This document shows positions 1-12,100 of a stretch of 64,000 bases of DNA, one piece after another. The stretch's first letter is position 1. Each line of letters opens with the position of its first letter. The stretch lies in assembly GCA_029961685.1 (NCBI GenBank), contig JARWKL010000005.1:42755357-42819356 (forward strand), given 5' to 3'. Position numbers and translations under genes: made by a program. Source of the stretch: Aristolochia californica (Eukaryota; Streptophyta; Magnoliopsida; Piperales; Aristolochiaceae). The notes under the pieces are model-generated. The model was given only the letters and a program-made list of their open reading frames with translations, searched no databases and was not told the origin of the DNA.

Positions 1-957
1 AAGAAGGACAATGTGCAGATACAAAACAGTCAAAGCAGCCAATAAAAACAGTAACAAAAATCCGGCTAGATAACAGAAAAATAACCAGATGATTGATAAA
101 AAAACAAGTAAAATAATATCAAATAGTACTACTCGAGCTATGTTCTTAGATCCCGGAAATAAAACAAGAGAACTGAAGCAAATACTCAAATTAAATAACA
201 ACAACAATCCATGTCTTCTATTTAATAGATAACGAGTTTCGGCAGCTAATATCAACACAAATTCTACAGTATTATCAACAAAAACACTAACAGGTGAGAA
301 AAAGCCTTATGTTCACAATGAAGATTTGAAAAATAAAATAAAAATAAATAAATCCGTACGAACCCCAAGAACTAACTTTTTGTCCGAACGAGCTTTAATA
401 ATCGATCGCATAAGAGGGAGGGAAAAAAAGGGTGGAAAACAGAATTTTGGACCCAATAATACCCTGTTCAGTTGGGGATATAAGATAAAAACTAAAGATT
501 GAAAAAATCGAACCCTATTCATCAAGTAGAAAGTAGAAAGACCCTAAAATTCTTTATAGCTCGAACGATTTTATAACAAATAAGGCACAAATTCGAAAGC
601 TTGACAGATACCTTCTCCTTCCGACGGCTAATCGAAGCAATCGCAGAATGTGGGAGTGAAAGTGACAGATATAGAACACTCGTCTGGGGAGAGCATGTGA
701 GCTGCCTGGAAGTCGAGTGGAGAGGCGGTATTACATCAAATGCGCGAACGACAGAACCGGCAGAATAAGAAAAACCCTACTTCCCAAACGGGAACTGCAA
801 TGCGGCATTTGTAAAACGGATTTCTCCGATTCTTAATGAGTGTTACAGAAATTTCGGTTACGGCTCACGGTCTAACGATCGAGCTTGCACAGTCGCAGAC
901 CCGAATCAAAGTAGTCCGACCGGGCGACCGGACAAAAACACAAAAACCAAAACATCT
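1..957. other. Left edge, no gene resolved
   Basis: No coding exon could be supported. The part up to about 550 is AT-rich; 600-950 is richer in CpG and resembles a promoter or first-exon region. It could be the 5' end of a gene transcribed leftwards out of the window, but that is only a guess. The short open frame on the minus strand at 313-525 has no recognisable protein features. Confidence 0.3.
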
Positions 958-990
958 TCTTTCATAGTGGTTAAGGTTCTAGCTCGACTT

Positions 991-1186
991 AATTGGATCA
1001 GACCCATGTTTAGGACCTCATCACATAAGTTTGATCGGATTTTGGCCCTGTTACTGTACAGGGAAAGTTTTAAGAGAACTCAATTTCTAATTGGGTCAGA
1101 CCCATGTGTTAGGACCTGATTACATAAGTTTGATCGGATTTTGGCCCTGTTAGTGTACAAGGAAAGTTTTAAGAGAATTCACTTTC
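991..1186. repeat. 98-bp direct tandem duplication
   Basis: Two adjacent copies, 991-1088 and 1089-1186, are nearly identical. Each contains the same block running from AATTGG through ACATAAGTTTGATCGGATTT to GGAAAGTTTTAAGAG. Only a few substitutions separate them, so the duplication is fairly recent. The second copy runs into the family-B-like terminal sequence noted at 1146-1745. Confidence 0.85.
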
Positions 1187-1745
1187 TCTAGTGTCTTAAA
1201 AACATTAGTAAACCTGAAAAGTCAGTGGAATTCATTTCACTATTTTTTTTTTAATGAAACGATGTAATGTGAAGGGGGGTTAGTGAACTTAAAAAGGGAA
1301 AAGGAAAGTGAAAGTGAAAGTGAATGTGAAATAAAAAGTTAATTACTTTTTCGTGTTAGTGTGTTCAATGTAAAGTGCACTAAAAAGTACTTTCTTGTAT
1401 TAGTGCCAAAAATAGAAAATATAGTGGAAATAAGAGAATTGATTACTTTTGATAATATACATAAACTAATAATAAATCTAAATAAACATGGTTACTTTTA
1501 TAATTGGTAATTTAATATAATATTAAAAAATAATTTATTAATAAATAATTAAGTAAGATATTTTATTAATAAATTAAAATAGATTGTAGTTTAGTCTAAA
1601 ATAATACAATAATTATGATTTAAATTTAAAATATTAATTTAATTAATTATAATATATAGAATACTCAAACAAAAAAAAATAGTAATAAATATAATATTTT
1701 ATTAATAACATAAGATAAATTTTAGTGTAATATAAATTAATAAGT
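1146..1745. mobile_element. Partial non-autonomous element, family B
   Basis: Starts with CCCTGTTAGTGTAC followed by GTGAAAGTGAAAGTGAATG-type subterminal repeats (about 1300-1330) and further GTTAGTG motifs, then about 300 bp of very AT-rich sequence. The same order (GTTAGTG end, GTGAAA-rich subterminal zone, AT-rich body) is seen at 18529-19852 and, less closely, at 57850-59213. No opposite inverted terminus was found here, so this copy looks truncated or heavily decayed. Ends are approximate. Confidence 0.4.
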
Positions 1746-2006
1746 ACGTCTAATCATCCTTGAGTATTAAGAGCAATTGTATCAACCCCTTTTGACTTCA
1801 TTGCATGTTGAATGCTTTGGAGAGTGATGGAATACTATCTAAGATGAGTAACTAGGCTCGAACTGCATCAAATTCTTGTCCCAAAGGGTACAAAATCTTA
1901 ATTTCTTGAAAATCACTATCCTTTCACCTCTTTTCAAACTGAATATTTTTCATACAATTCATAAACTCGAGAAAGATTAATCTCCAATGCACATAAGGCT
2001 TCAAGG

Positions 2007-2010
<4 letters not shown>

Positions 2011-2037
<27 letters not shown>
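2011..2037. repeat. (TA)n microsatellite
   Basis: Uninterrupted TA dinucleotide run about 45 bp left of the inverted-repeat element that starts at 2084. Confidence 0.95.
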
Positions 2038-2040
<3 letters not shown>

Positions 2041-2083
2041 CTCCTAAATTGTTTCAAAATTCATAACTTTAGTCTTCAACTTA

Positions 2084-3423
2084 GGGGGGTTAGTCCACAA
2101 TGAAGTGGAATGAATTACCCCCGCATTACTTAGTTCATCCTATTTATGGCATTAGTCTAGAATGACTTGAATTGAAGTGAGATAACACCAATTCATTCGC
2201 TCAGGCAAAAACGGGGGAAAACTGTTTCCTACCTATTTTGCAAATATCTGCTTTCCACGCGCGACGCGCGTTGCTACTTCCCCTCCCCCTTCTCGTCAGC
2301 CTCTCCAGACGCAGAGCCCCCTCGGCCTCCCTCTCTTCCCCCCCCTCCTCCGCGATTTTTTTCCTCCCTCTGCCCCCACCCCCGTCGGCCGTCCTCCCTC
2401 TGCCCCCACCCCCGTCGGCCGTCCTCCCTCTGCCCCCACCTCCGTCGCAGAGCCCCTCGGCCTCCCTCTCTTCCCACCCCCTGTCCCCCCCCCGTCGGCC
2501 TTCCTTCCTCCCTCTCTCGACCTCCGTCGCAGAACATGGGAGGCCAGAGCCCCTCGGCCTCTTGGCTTCTCTTCTCTCTCGGCCTCCCTATTTTCTCCCT
2601 CTCGGCCCACCGTCGGAGCGTTGCCTCCGTCGCCGTTGCCCGCTGCCGTCGCCGTTGCCAAGATCGCCGCAAAGGAAGACGAAGACGATATTTAATTTTT
2701 CCTAAGTTAGGAAAAATTAAACATCGTCGGTTTAATTATCCAATTAATTAAACCATTAGTTTTTATTTTTTTTAAATGTTATTAAATAATAATATTTAAA
2801 ATATATATTATGTTATTGATAAATTAATATATTTATTTATTTATTATGTATTTATTTATTTTTATTAAAATAATGAGTTTTAATGTTAAACTATATCTTA
2901 TGTTATTACAAAATAATTTATTTATTTATTATATTCACTTATGTTATTTTTAATTTTTTTATTTATTTTAAATAATTTATTCTAGTCACACGTAATTAGT
3001 ATATTAATTTATAATAAACTGTAATCATTAATTGGTTTAATTATCCAATTGTTATAATTAATTAAACCATAATTATTGTTTTAATTTATAATAAATTATA
3101 ATCATTAAATAATATAATATAATTTTTTATTAATTAAGATATTAATATATTCTAATACTACACGTTAAATCACTTATAAGTATAGTAACCACGTTTATTT
3201 TTGTTAATTATATGTTTAGGTATATGTTCTATTTAAGTATATTATAAAATGTTACTTATTCTCTTTTTTATATCATATTTTTCATTTAGGGACTGGAATA
3301 TGTTTTCCAGCCACTTGAACTCGTCTATACTAACACCCAAACATGAATTGAAGTGGAAGCAATTCATCTCACTTCAATTCAATTTTTCACTTCATTTCCA
3401 CTTCATTGTGGACTAACCCCCCC
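2084..3423. mobile_element. Non-autonomous TIR element, family A copy 1 (PIF/Harbinger-like)
   Basis: The left end starts GGGGGGTTAGTCCACAATGA and the right end (about 3394-3423) is its exact reverse complement over at least 26 bp, apart from one extra C in the terminal run. TTA occurs directly outside both ends (2081-2083 and 3424-3426), matching the TTA/TAA target duplication and G-rich termini of PIF/Harbinger and Tourist-type elements. The interior has a CT/GC-rich block (about 2255-2690), then about 550 bp of very AT-rich DNA. Related copies lie at 40243-41499 and 34483-35810. No transposase is encoded. The long open frames in the CT-rich block (about 2238-2705 on both strands) are low complexity and not called as genes. 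Confidence 0.8.
2367..2450. repeat. 30-bp tandem repeat inside family A copy 1
   Basis: Nearly three copies of a 30-bp unit, CTCCCTCTGCCCCCACCCC plus GTCGGCCGTC. In one plus frame it reads as a repeated Leu-Pro-Leu-Pro-Pro-Pro-Pro-Ser-Ala-Val decapeptide. Because the unit length is a multiple of three, several frames stay open across it. Confidence 0.8.
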
Positions 3424-3739
3424 TTAAAGTCTATATTGTTGAGTAACCAGCAACTTGGCTATACTTTGCTTCCCAATCTTCTGTAGTCAGAAACCTTTTG
3501 CTGGCTTCTATGTAACAATGCACTTTTACACCTTTTAAGAAAACCTGCATACTCCATTTGCACAATCACAAGTAAATCTTTCTTGTATGATAAGATGTCT
3601 TACCAGTTTATACAAATGCAGTGATAACCTTACTTTTCAACCATCATATTGCTGGTCATCATCAAGTTTTGAAATGTGCTCCTCTTTTAGTAGAAGATGA
3701 ATTTCATGCACTTTTCAACCATCAAATTGTTAGTCATCA

Positions 3740-6652
3740 TCATGTTGAGGGCATACGGTTTTGAAAGTGCTCCTCTTTTTTAGAGTATATTAGACTTGGG
3801 AGCTTGAAATTATGTTTTCCTAAGAATGGGCCAGTAAGGGCGTATAGATGGCTGCTGATAACACTGTTGATATGGAGACCTTGTTTATGCAATTCTGCTC
3901 TTCTTGTAGACAAGTATTCCCAGCTTTCCATCTCGAGTTCATCAGCAGACCTGCACACATGAATTGATATGAATATCATTTAATACAAACATTAGCATAA
4001 AAGTTGATAGCAACAGCACAGAGGAAATCTGTATAGTAACTGACAAACCCCTTCCCCAACCCCCACCTCCACCAAAAAAAACATCAATTAAAATTAACGG
4101 ATACACTCACTCAGCTAATCATATCATGCATCTATAATGGAGTCTAATCAAGGGCAGCTTGCAGTTTTAGTGTTAAATTGCCATCATCATATTCGACAGT
4201 TTAGAATCCAAGATCTAGAAATTCTCCAATCCGTAATGTAACTCTCCACAATCGGTGAGACACTATACCTCATGATCAAGGATGACCAGCCTCCATATCC
4301 TGCAGATAAAAGAGTGTGAACCGTGTCTTCCTTCTCCTCCTCAGACTTCAAAGTGAAAAAGACCAATGACCAACCATCAGCTTGGAGTGTCATGTGCAAT
4401 GCCACGAGAGCTCTATGCAATGGATGTTTCACTGCATCAGCTTGTTTGTCTTGTTGACCAAGATTGAATCTGATAAAACATGGAAAGAACAATGTTTAGT
4501 AAAAATGCCAGTTAGTTTGGTATATAGAAAGTAACCATGACATCTTGAATGTGCAGCAGAAGGATCTGAACCCATAAACATTAAAGCAAAACTTTAATTT
4601 ATTTTTTTTATAATTTTAGAAGAAACCTAATCAAATGAACAAAAGAAGTGATGTATGATAAAACTTAAGCATGTTTAAATTGAGCTAGGGAAAAAGTCAA
4701 GAAGGTAGCTGAAAAATAAAACAAAAGGGGTCTGGCATAAGCAATCATGTAGCCATCAGGCTAAGTACTGAGAATTACCGATACTGATACTCATAGTTGT
4801 GATGAGCAAGAATTGAGGTGAAGATATCATCTATATCCATCAGTATCACATCCAAACCATCAACCTTTGGCTTGATATTACTGAAGTAGTTGTTTGCCAT
4901 TTCGATAGTCAAATTCAAATCTTGAAGATATTGACCTTCTTCAATGTATTGAATAGCATGTGCCTTACAAATTTCAGGAAACTGATCAACTCCCAAGCTG
5001 TTGATTTCCGCATGTGAAACAAAAATCTTGCAATAAGTATATTCTCTATTTGCTCTTTCAAGCTGAATGGGTCCAGCACTCTTATTTTGACAAGATTGCA
5101 ACAAAACTGTTAATGCAATCATTACTGTGATTAGTAACATGCCTGCTGTTACAAGTGCTACAAGGAAGACTATCACAGCAAAGGATGTCATATAGAAGCC
5201 AGAGTCAATCACATAGCCACTTCCCATGGCTGCAAAAGGTCAAGAAAGTACCAAGTTATCTCTGAGGTTATAGAAGACATTATTGACTATAGATAAGCAA
5301 GACAATAAAGATCATTAATTCTCTTAAACACTCGAAGGATAATGTTTTGTTCAGAACTCAAACCAAACGGATTAAGATTTCAATTTGAATAAAAATGACA
5401 CGGATTGGTTGTTACATGGAGTTGAAAAGAACTATGGGAAATAATAATCAATATGCTACAATCATAAAAAGAAAAGAAAAGGAAAAATAAGAAGCTTATT
5501 TTCTCTACTTTCCACAGGCATGCACATGGATGCAGACCAACACAAAACAAGAACTATCTAACCACTTTGGAGGAAGAAAACTAGCAATCTAAAACCTCGT
5601 TCAAGAAAGAAAATGGTAAATAAAGTTGATAAATGACGTACTGGAAGCTTCTCTGCTTGAAATACTACGTATGGAGTTTCCACGTTGCATTTGAATGGCA
5701 TAGAACGACACTGAAGCAATCCAGCAAACTGCCACAGGAGCACAGTAGACGGTCAAGAAAATTGGTGATCTATCAAAAGCAGACCAAGAAGCCCCCCACC
5801 AATCAATTACACGCATTGGAAGATTTTCTTTAATCGAAAACTTCTTAAAAGCCCCAATTCAAACACAGAAAGAAAAAAAAAACTTCTTTTGAGCGTAAAA
5901 TTATAATCTCAATCTAAATGAGCTACTTTAAAGTTTTCAGCGGAGGCGGGTATGTATCTGCGGGTTTTGAAACAGTGAGAAATCAGATTTTTTTTTTTTT
6001 TTGAGCAAGGGCTGAAATCAGATTTCATTAAGAGAAGAAAAAGGAAAATAGCTCTCCCAAGGAAAGGACACACTAGAATTGACAAACAGAAATAGAAAAG
6101 GAAAAAATCTCGACACGATAATGTTTCCAACAACATAATGATGTAAGGAGACCCCATTTCTGACAGAGAATCAGCTAAGCCATTAGCACTTCAGGGATAA
6201 GAACAGAAGAAATGTTCAAGTACCTAAAGACGAAATGCCAAGGGGGGCTCACATTCCCAGAGATCCAGCTGATAAATAATACCAGAGTCACCTTGCTTAA
6301 GAAGAGGGAAGTACCAATCTTAGGCTGTGAAGAAGGGCACACGTTTAAGCTTCAGATTTAGTCATCAATATACATGATATAAATCTGAAGTGAAACTTCA
6401 TTTTCAAATCAAAGTGTTTAATCCATTTTACAGGACCGCTAAACATTACTATGCCACCCGCGATTTCCTTTCACGTTTTTCTTCTCAGAGATATCCAAAC
6501 AATGACTCCACTAGAAAACCTTCAAACTTCCGATTCATCTAAAACAATTGCATATTCATTAACCCATAAAAAGCTTTCAAGAGATCAATCTTCCACAATT
6601 TGACTTTCAAGGAGCCCAAAAATTCTATAAAAATACGCGAACGAGAATTACT
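3740..6652 (-). CDS. HAD-superfamily subfamily IIIB acid-phosphatase-like membrane protein
   Basis: Five-exon minus-strand model: 6652 (A of the start codon only), 5710-5642, 5229-4779, 4469-4269, 3950-3740; total 933 nt, 310 aa. All junctions are GT-AG. It resembles the plant family of Arabidopsis At2g39920, related to class B acid phosphatases and vegetative storage proteins. A short Ser/Arg-rich N-terminus precedes one hydrophobic helix (SFAVIVFLVALVTAGMLLIT and onward). The HAD motif-I position reads LMDIDDIF, keeping both Asp but without the usual Thr. Further on GGWSSLIMR and VISSHLYALTGP are family-like. Catalysis is therefore uncertain. The start is inferred: exon 2 opens TG-TCG after an acceptor, and the upstream exon (donor at 6651) ends in A, giving MSFYAIQMQR. 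A more conservative start is Met at the later QMQR or MGSGY. Intron 1 is 941 bp; the promoter would lie around 6700-6960. Confidence 0.8.
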
Positions 6653-6965
6653 TCAAAGCCAGATCGGGATCTATGATCAGAAACCCAGATGACAGAAGCG
6701 ATCGCTACGGAGGACAGGAGGTAAGAACGGGGAAAATTTGTCGTCATCTCCGACTACTCCAATCTAGGCTTCAATTATGCAGGAATCTGCTGGAAGAATG
6801 GAAAGGAAGCCTTCTGGCGCGACCGAAGTGTCTTTCGCCATCTGTTGGTTTCGAAAGATGATGACGGGAGACGATAGCGGAAAGCCCGAGGTCAAGATTC
6901 GGGTTGCACGTGCCCCAGACCGTAACTCGTGCTTCGGTTTAAAGGGAATATTCTGGAACTCCTGA

Positions 6966-9133
6966 ACCCGGCTTAAACCCCACCCTTAATATCCATTGAT
7001 ATTATAAAATTTTATTTATTTCCCATAAAAACACTAACATGTCCATTTAATTTTCCTTAGAAAATTTTAAAATTTTCATATAATTTCCTAGTAAAGTACT
7101 AACAAAATTTTATCTTAAGGTTTCTTGGAAATGTGTATCTTAGACAAAATATTTTTAGTTTTTCCTAAGATATAAATTTCCAACCAGGGGCACTAACGGA
7201 GCCTAAGGTTTGTATCAAGACCCGTCGGACCAGAATTTAAGGACCTAAGTCTTCCTGATTTGAGTACTAACACTATAGTGATAAAACCTATCTCTTATGA
7301 CTTTAAATAAATAATTTTTAAATGAATACAAATAATTAATTTTAGCTATATTGAGTTTTTATCAATATTATTAAAACTGAACTAGTCATTAAACAAGTAG
7401 AATGGCCGGTTTTGATTAAACCAAGTTAGACTGAACCATATATTTGACCAAAATGGGATGCTATTATTAGATTTATTATAATTTTTTTATTCATTAATTT
7501 CAACACAATCCAATAGTTTCGTAATTCAATAGATGTTTTCATACAAGTCTGTGGTCTCTATCGCCGAACTGAGTGCTCTTTCTTCTTTGGCCAACATGAC
7601 TATTGACTCTTCTCGTACTGATATCTCCCTTTAGAAAAATCAGATTGAGAATTTGTTTAATACGTAAGAAAAAAACTTATATATCTATCTTTTGACATAT
7701 AATTTTCCATATAAAGTCTCATTCTTAATGGTATAAAAGACCTCAAAAGTTAAAACTTTCTGTTATTGTTCGAACCTCTCTTGCAGGCAGACTTTTGCTG
7801 CTTCAAATATCGATTTCTCTTTTTAGAAAACTCTGATCATGAAACTTATTTTTACGTTGGAAAGTAGACTCAAAGATCTTTCCATAAATATATAAATTGT
7901 AATATAAAAAAGTTCATTATGGAGGTACGAAGGCCAATGAAACAACTAGTACTAGAATAGGAAATAAAGAAAAATGATAGAATACGAACCTAAACTACGA
8001 GAGACGATAGATCAGAAAAAAATCACATTATCTATGTGGGTTGTTCGAGTAAACTCACAAAAACCGTTCTCATACCATGTTGAATTTTTGTAAAAGAGAA
8101 ACACTTCACTAACTTGATGTAATTTGAGTATATGAGTCTTTATTTATAACAGAGGAAACAAGTAAAATCCAATTATAATTAAATTACTCTTATCCTAGTT
8201 ATATCCAAAGTTAAATACTAAAAGATAAATCCTAGAACAGTTGAACAATTGAACATAAATAGAACACTAACGTAACTAAAAAACCTTTAACTGACATTCA
8301 TCTATGAAACCTCCTCATGTGAGACTCCTATAAGACTCTACTATATTAATTCTAACTTTGTGAGACTTCTTACTGTTAGATTAATGTAAGACTCTTCCCT
8401 ATCTATTGTTCAATTTGTTTGTTATCCTTTAACACTGAGTAAGTTTTTCTAACATAAAAGGTATTTTAGGAGGTTGCAAACAATGCCCCGCCTATTGAAG
8501 TTATTTTTGAAGTCCTAGTATTGGCTTCGATTCTATCTGTCACCCATTGTTCTTTTGGCCTTTTTTTTCTTGGGGGTTCTACCCTACAGGTAGGGTTTTC
8601 TAAAAGCAATTATCTTCAGTTATTTTTTTATCCATTTGGTTTGGAGGGTAGTTTATTATTTGTTAGGGCTTTGTGTGTTTTTGCTTAAAACTCTAATAAG
8701 GGGGGAATAGAATACGAAAATTTTGCATTGATGAAAACAAATTTAGCCAAAGAAAATTAAAGGCTAATAATCTTTTTATTTGCAAACTAAAGTTACAAAC
8801 TTAAGAATGAAAGAAAATATTGAAGGATAAATATGAAAAAATCTTACATGACTTTCATAGAAACGAGTATCATGGGAAGAACACGTAGCCAAAGAGGAAT
8901 TTTTGTTTATATTAGAATTATTAAAGAATTATACTTTGAATATATCTAGCATATGTGTTGTTAAATTTAACTGAGATTCTATTTATTATCTCTATTATAA
9001 ATAAAGACATAGTGTATTCAATTTACAATAAACAATAAATCATTTTATTCTTCAGAAATTCTAACAAAAGGAATTCTAACTGAACTATAAAGATACAAAC
9101 AAGTCGGATGTAACAAATCTTAGCTCATGTAAA
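6966..9133. other. Intergenic AT-rich region between the acid phosphatase-like gene and CNGC
   Basis: No supported gene. It holds a dispersed repeat copy (7000-7205) and AT-rich sequence with no open frame of note. It contains the probable promoter of the phosphatase-like gene at its left end and the 3' flank of the CNGC gene at its right end. Confidence 0.6.
7000..7205. repeat. Dispersed repeat, copy 1
   Basis: About 190 bp shared with 60050-60245. Both run from GTCCATTTAA through TTTTTCCTA(A/G)(G/A)ATATAAA to AGGGGCACTAA(C)GGAG. They are diverged by substitutions and small indels. No coding content; probably a short non-autonomous element or its remnant, but no inverted ends could be fixed. 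Confidence 0.5.
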
Positions 9134-12100
9134 TCAATGGTCATGTTCTATAGAAAAATTGGGCTCTGGAGGTTTTTGTAACTTCAGCTCTCGACCACTG
9201 TCACGAGTCCTGTTGATACCCTTGAGAGCATTCACAGCGAACCTAGATGCATAGATGGTGGCTCGTAGACTTGAGAAACCACCACCCAACTCATTCTCAC
9301 CTCTCATTTCTTCTTCTTCTTCTTCTTCTTCTAGTTCTGCTTCTTCCTCTCTTCGCTGAATCTCAGCATGTTTTCTCTTCAAGTATCTTCTCCATGCAGC
9401 TTGAATAAAGCGGGCAGCCCAAGTTCTCCACTGCTGCGAGTAAAATCTGAAGGTGTCTTGCACTGCCCTGCTATGAAGACGTCTAAACTGGCTTGCCACA
9501 AATTTTAGCTCTTCTGCAGTAAGTGCAAAAGCTTCAACCTCACTTAAAGCTTTTACAGTCCTCGTAGATGAAGGAAGGCTTGATCCAGATTTTGGATCAA
9601 GTGCCCATGTTAGAAGTTCTTCACCACAAAAATCCCCTTCTTTTAGTAATCCCCTATTAAAAAATCCGGACCTGCCACCATCTGTGGTGACACTCTCCAG
9701 ACGACCTCGTATGATAAAGAGCATCTCATCCACTGGGTCTCCTTCTCTGACAATGTATGTGTGTTCAGTATACAAACTAGGCTTTAGCCGTTCACATATA
9801 GCATCAAGCAGTCTCTCGTCCATGTTATCAAATAGAGGGACCTGTTAGAACCCAAACATGTTTAGGATAATTGATCAGATGGCAGAGGGAAAGAAAACAG
9901 TAAGAAGAGAAGGATGCACTCACCCTTCTCACCAAAGCCAGACAAAGATGTCGCTTGATATCTCTTCTGAGATCCTTTGGTAGGCTCTGTACCAAGCTTT
10001 CTTCATCCACTCCTCGAGTCTCCAACCACTTGTATTGGTCATACCTCCGAACACGTTGCCTGAGATCCTGAGGGAGCAAGCGGTGATGCATCCACTGCTC
10101 AGAGTCACGTCTTTTCACTCTCATCTCTTCAAGCCTGATCGTTATTGATGAAAGGTAAGTCTGTGGCAAGTGAAAGATATGTTAAGAAACAAGTTTTACA
10201 AAAGAACACAAAATAGAAAGATCTGTTCAACAGTCTAGACTCTGTTCCTTTACCTGCATGTTGCCAATAAGCAGAGCAAAGAGAATAAGACCCAGAATAG
10301 CAAGGGCTATTGAAAATATGATCTCTCCTGGGTAAGTGCTAGTTGAGAGCCCCTGGCCAAGTGTACTGCAGACAGATTCAAACGAAGTGTCAGGGAGTCT
10401 TAAAGCAGAAATAAATCTCAACAATGGAGAAAACCAATTGGACAAACTGCCACTCAATTCTGAACAATAAATACATAAAGAATGAGCTCTTGGAGCTCAA
10501 GATGAGCACATCCACTGAAATCACCCACACATCAGGTGGAAGATTTCATTTGGAAAAGCTGTTGAATATTTCTGCATGCCAGCAGACAGCCTGCTCAATC
10601 AGCCAACAAACTACAAAGAGGATCATGGAACCATCCTCTGCAAAAGACCTCCTTTTACTAATGAAAATCTGTAGTGCACGTGACACATGTACATGCATCC
10701 TGGGACCTCTCAGATGAAGAATCATCATATTGGATAATGATTGACTAACAACTCTGCAGAAACGCAGTGTCCAACTCATGTGATTTTACCAGTTAGCCAA
10801 AAAAATTGACCAAATGAAACTTATGTTAACCACCAAAAAGATTTTAAGGTTTACCTCAAATTTTGAAGTCCCCACCACAAGCAGTAGAAATATTTGGACA
10901 GAAAATTTCCAGGTTCAACAATTCTCGATTTTAAAGCCTGAGCATATATCCCAAAATTAAACGGAGCATCATCACGAGCAGAGCAGTTGACACTCAGAGC
11001 TAGACTGATTTTTTTCCATTCATCATAAGCTTCCAAATGCTCAACACCACAGTATAAGTAATTTGCGTTACAATTGCCATGCCCTCTGCAAACATCATTC
11101 CAGCATGCATCTACGCGCTCAACACCCAATAAATACCAGAAAGCACCAACTATCTGCAGAAACATTTATTTCATATCTTAAATATAAAAGGATATATTGT
11201 AACAAAGAGAAATACATGCAGTAGTATGATATTGACAGAAAGATTTTGCAGAAGACTAATTAGTTAATAATCATGTACACAGACATAGTACATATCATAC
11301 AAGTAATTCAACAAGCATAGAAGCTATAAAAGAACCACAATCTATAAATGTTATGTGGCGGAAACATATAAAAAGATTACCCATAAGAGCAGCGATGTAT
11401 AATTTATAGTCACCAAAAATGCAATTCCAAAAAGAAAAAAAGGCTTCAAAGTTGATGCAAAAGCCCCTTCCCAACACAATTATTTGAACTAAGGCTGCTT
11501 TAGTATAATGCAACTGTCCCTGGCAAAATACCCCTGTTTTCTGTAGCAAGGAAGACAGATTTCATCAAACTATATCTATGACTCACCGTAAGACTATATC
11601 TATGACTCATCGTAAGAAACTCCCCTGGAGAAAAGAGTACATGAAATGAAAAGCGAGAACACAAAATAAAAGGGGAACAGAGGTCAAAAGGGAAGAGATG
11701 TTTCTACACTTCCTGACTAGAGGAACTGAAAATTTTATTTTCGTTATTTTGGTGGGCTATGTTTTTTACCAAGCTGTCTTCTGTGAGCTCTCGGCAGCCA
11801 GACATGCAGATGTCCTTTCACACATGACATTAGAAGTTTCTCCTTCCACACAAAATATCTGGACATTCTCAATCACTATACCCATGTGATTTGGGCCTTT
11901 GGCTCAATGGAAGCTTTCTAGTGTGAGGTCTTGGATTCAAGTTTCATCACGCGTATGGGATGTGCTTGCGTGTAATCAACGTTATATGTATATATATATA
12001 ACCCATCCCAACCTCATAAGTAGTCATGCTTGACAAGTTGATTGCGTGATTTCAATTTACGTATCCGAATATCAATTAGCTGCTGGAATTAGAAAGGGAA

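Noticed and set aside
2274..2672. Arg/Gly-rich open frames on the minus strand inside element A copy 1
   Set aside because: Antisense shadows of a CT-rich tandem repeat; no domain, no start context, not conserved as a frame in copy 2.
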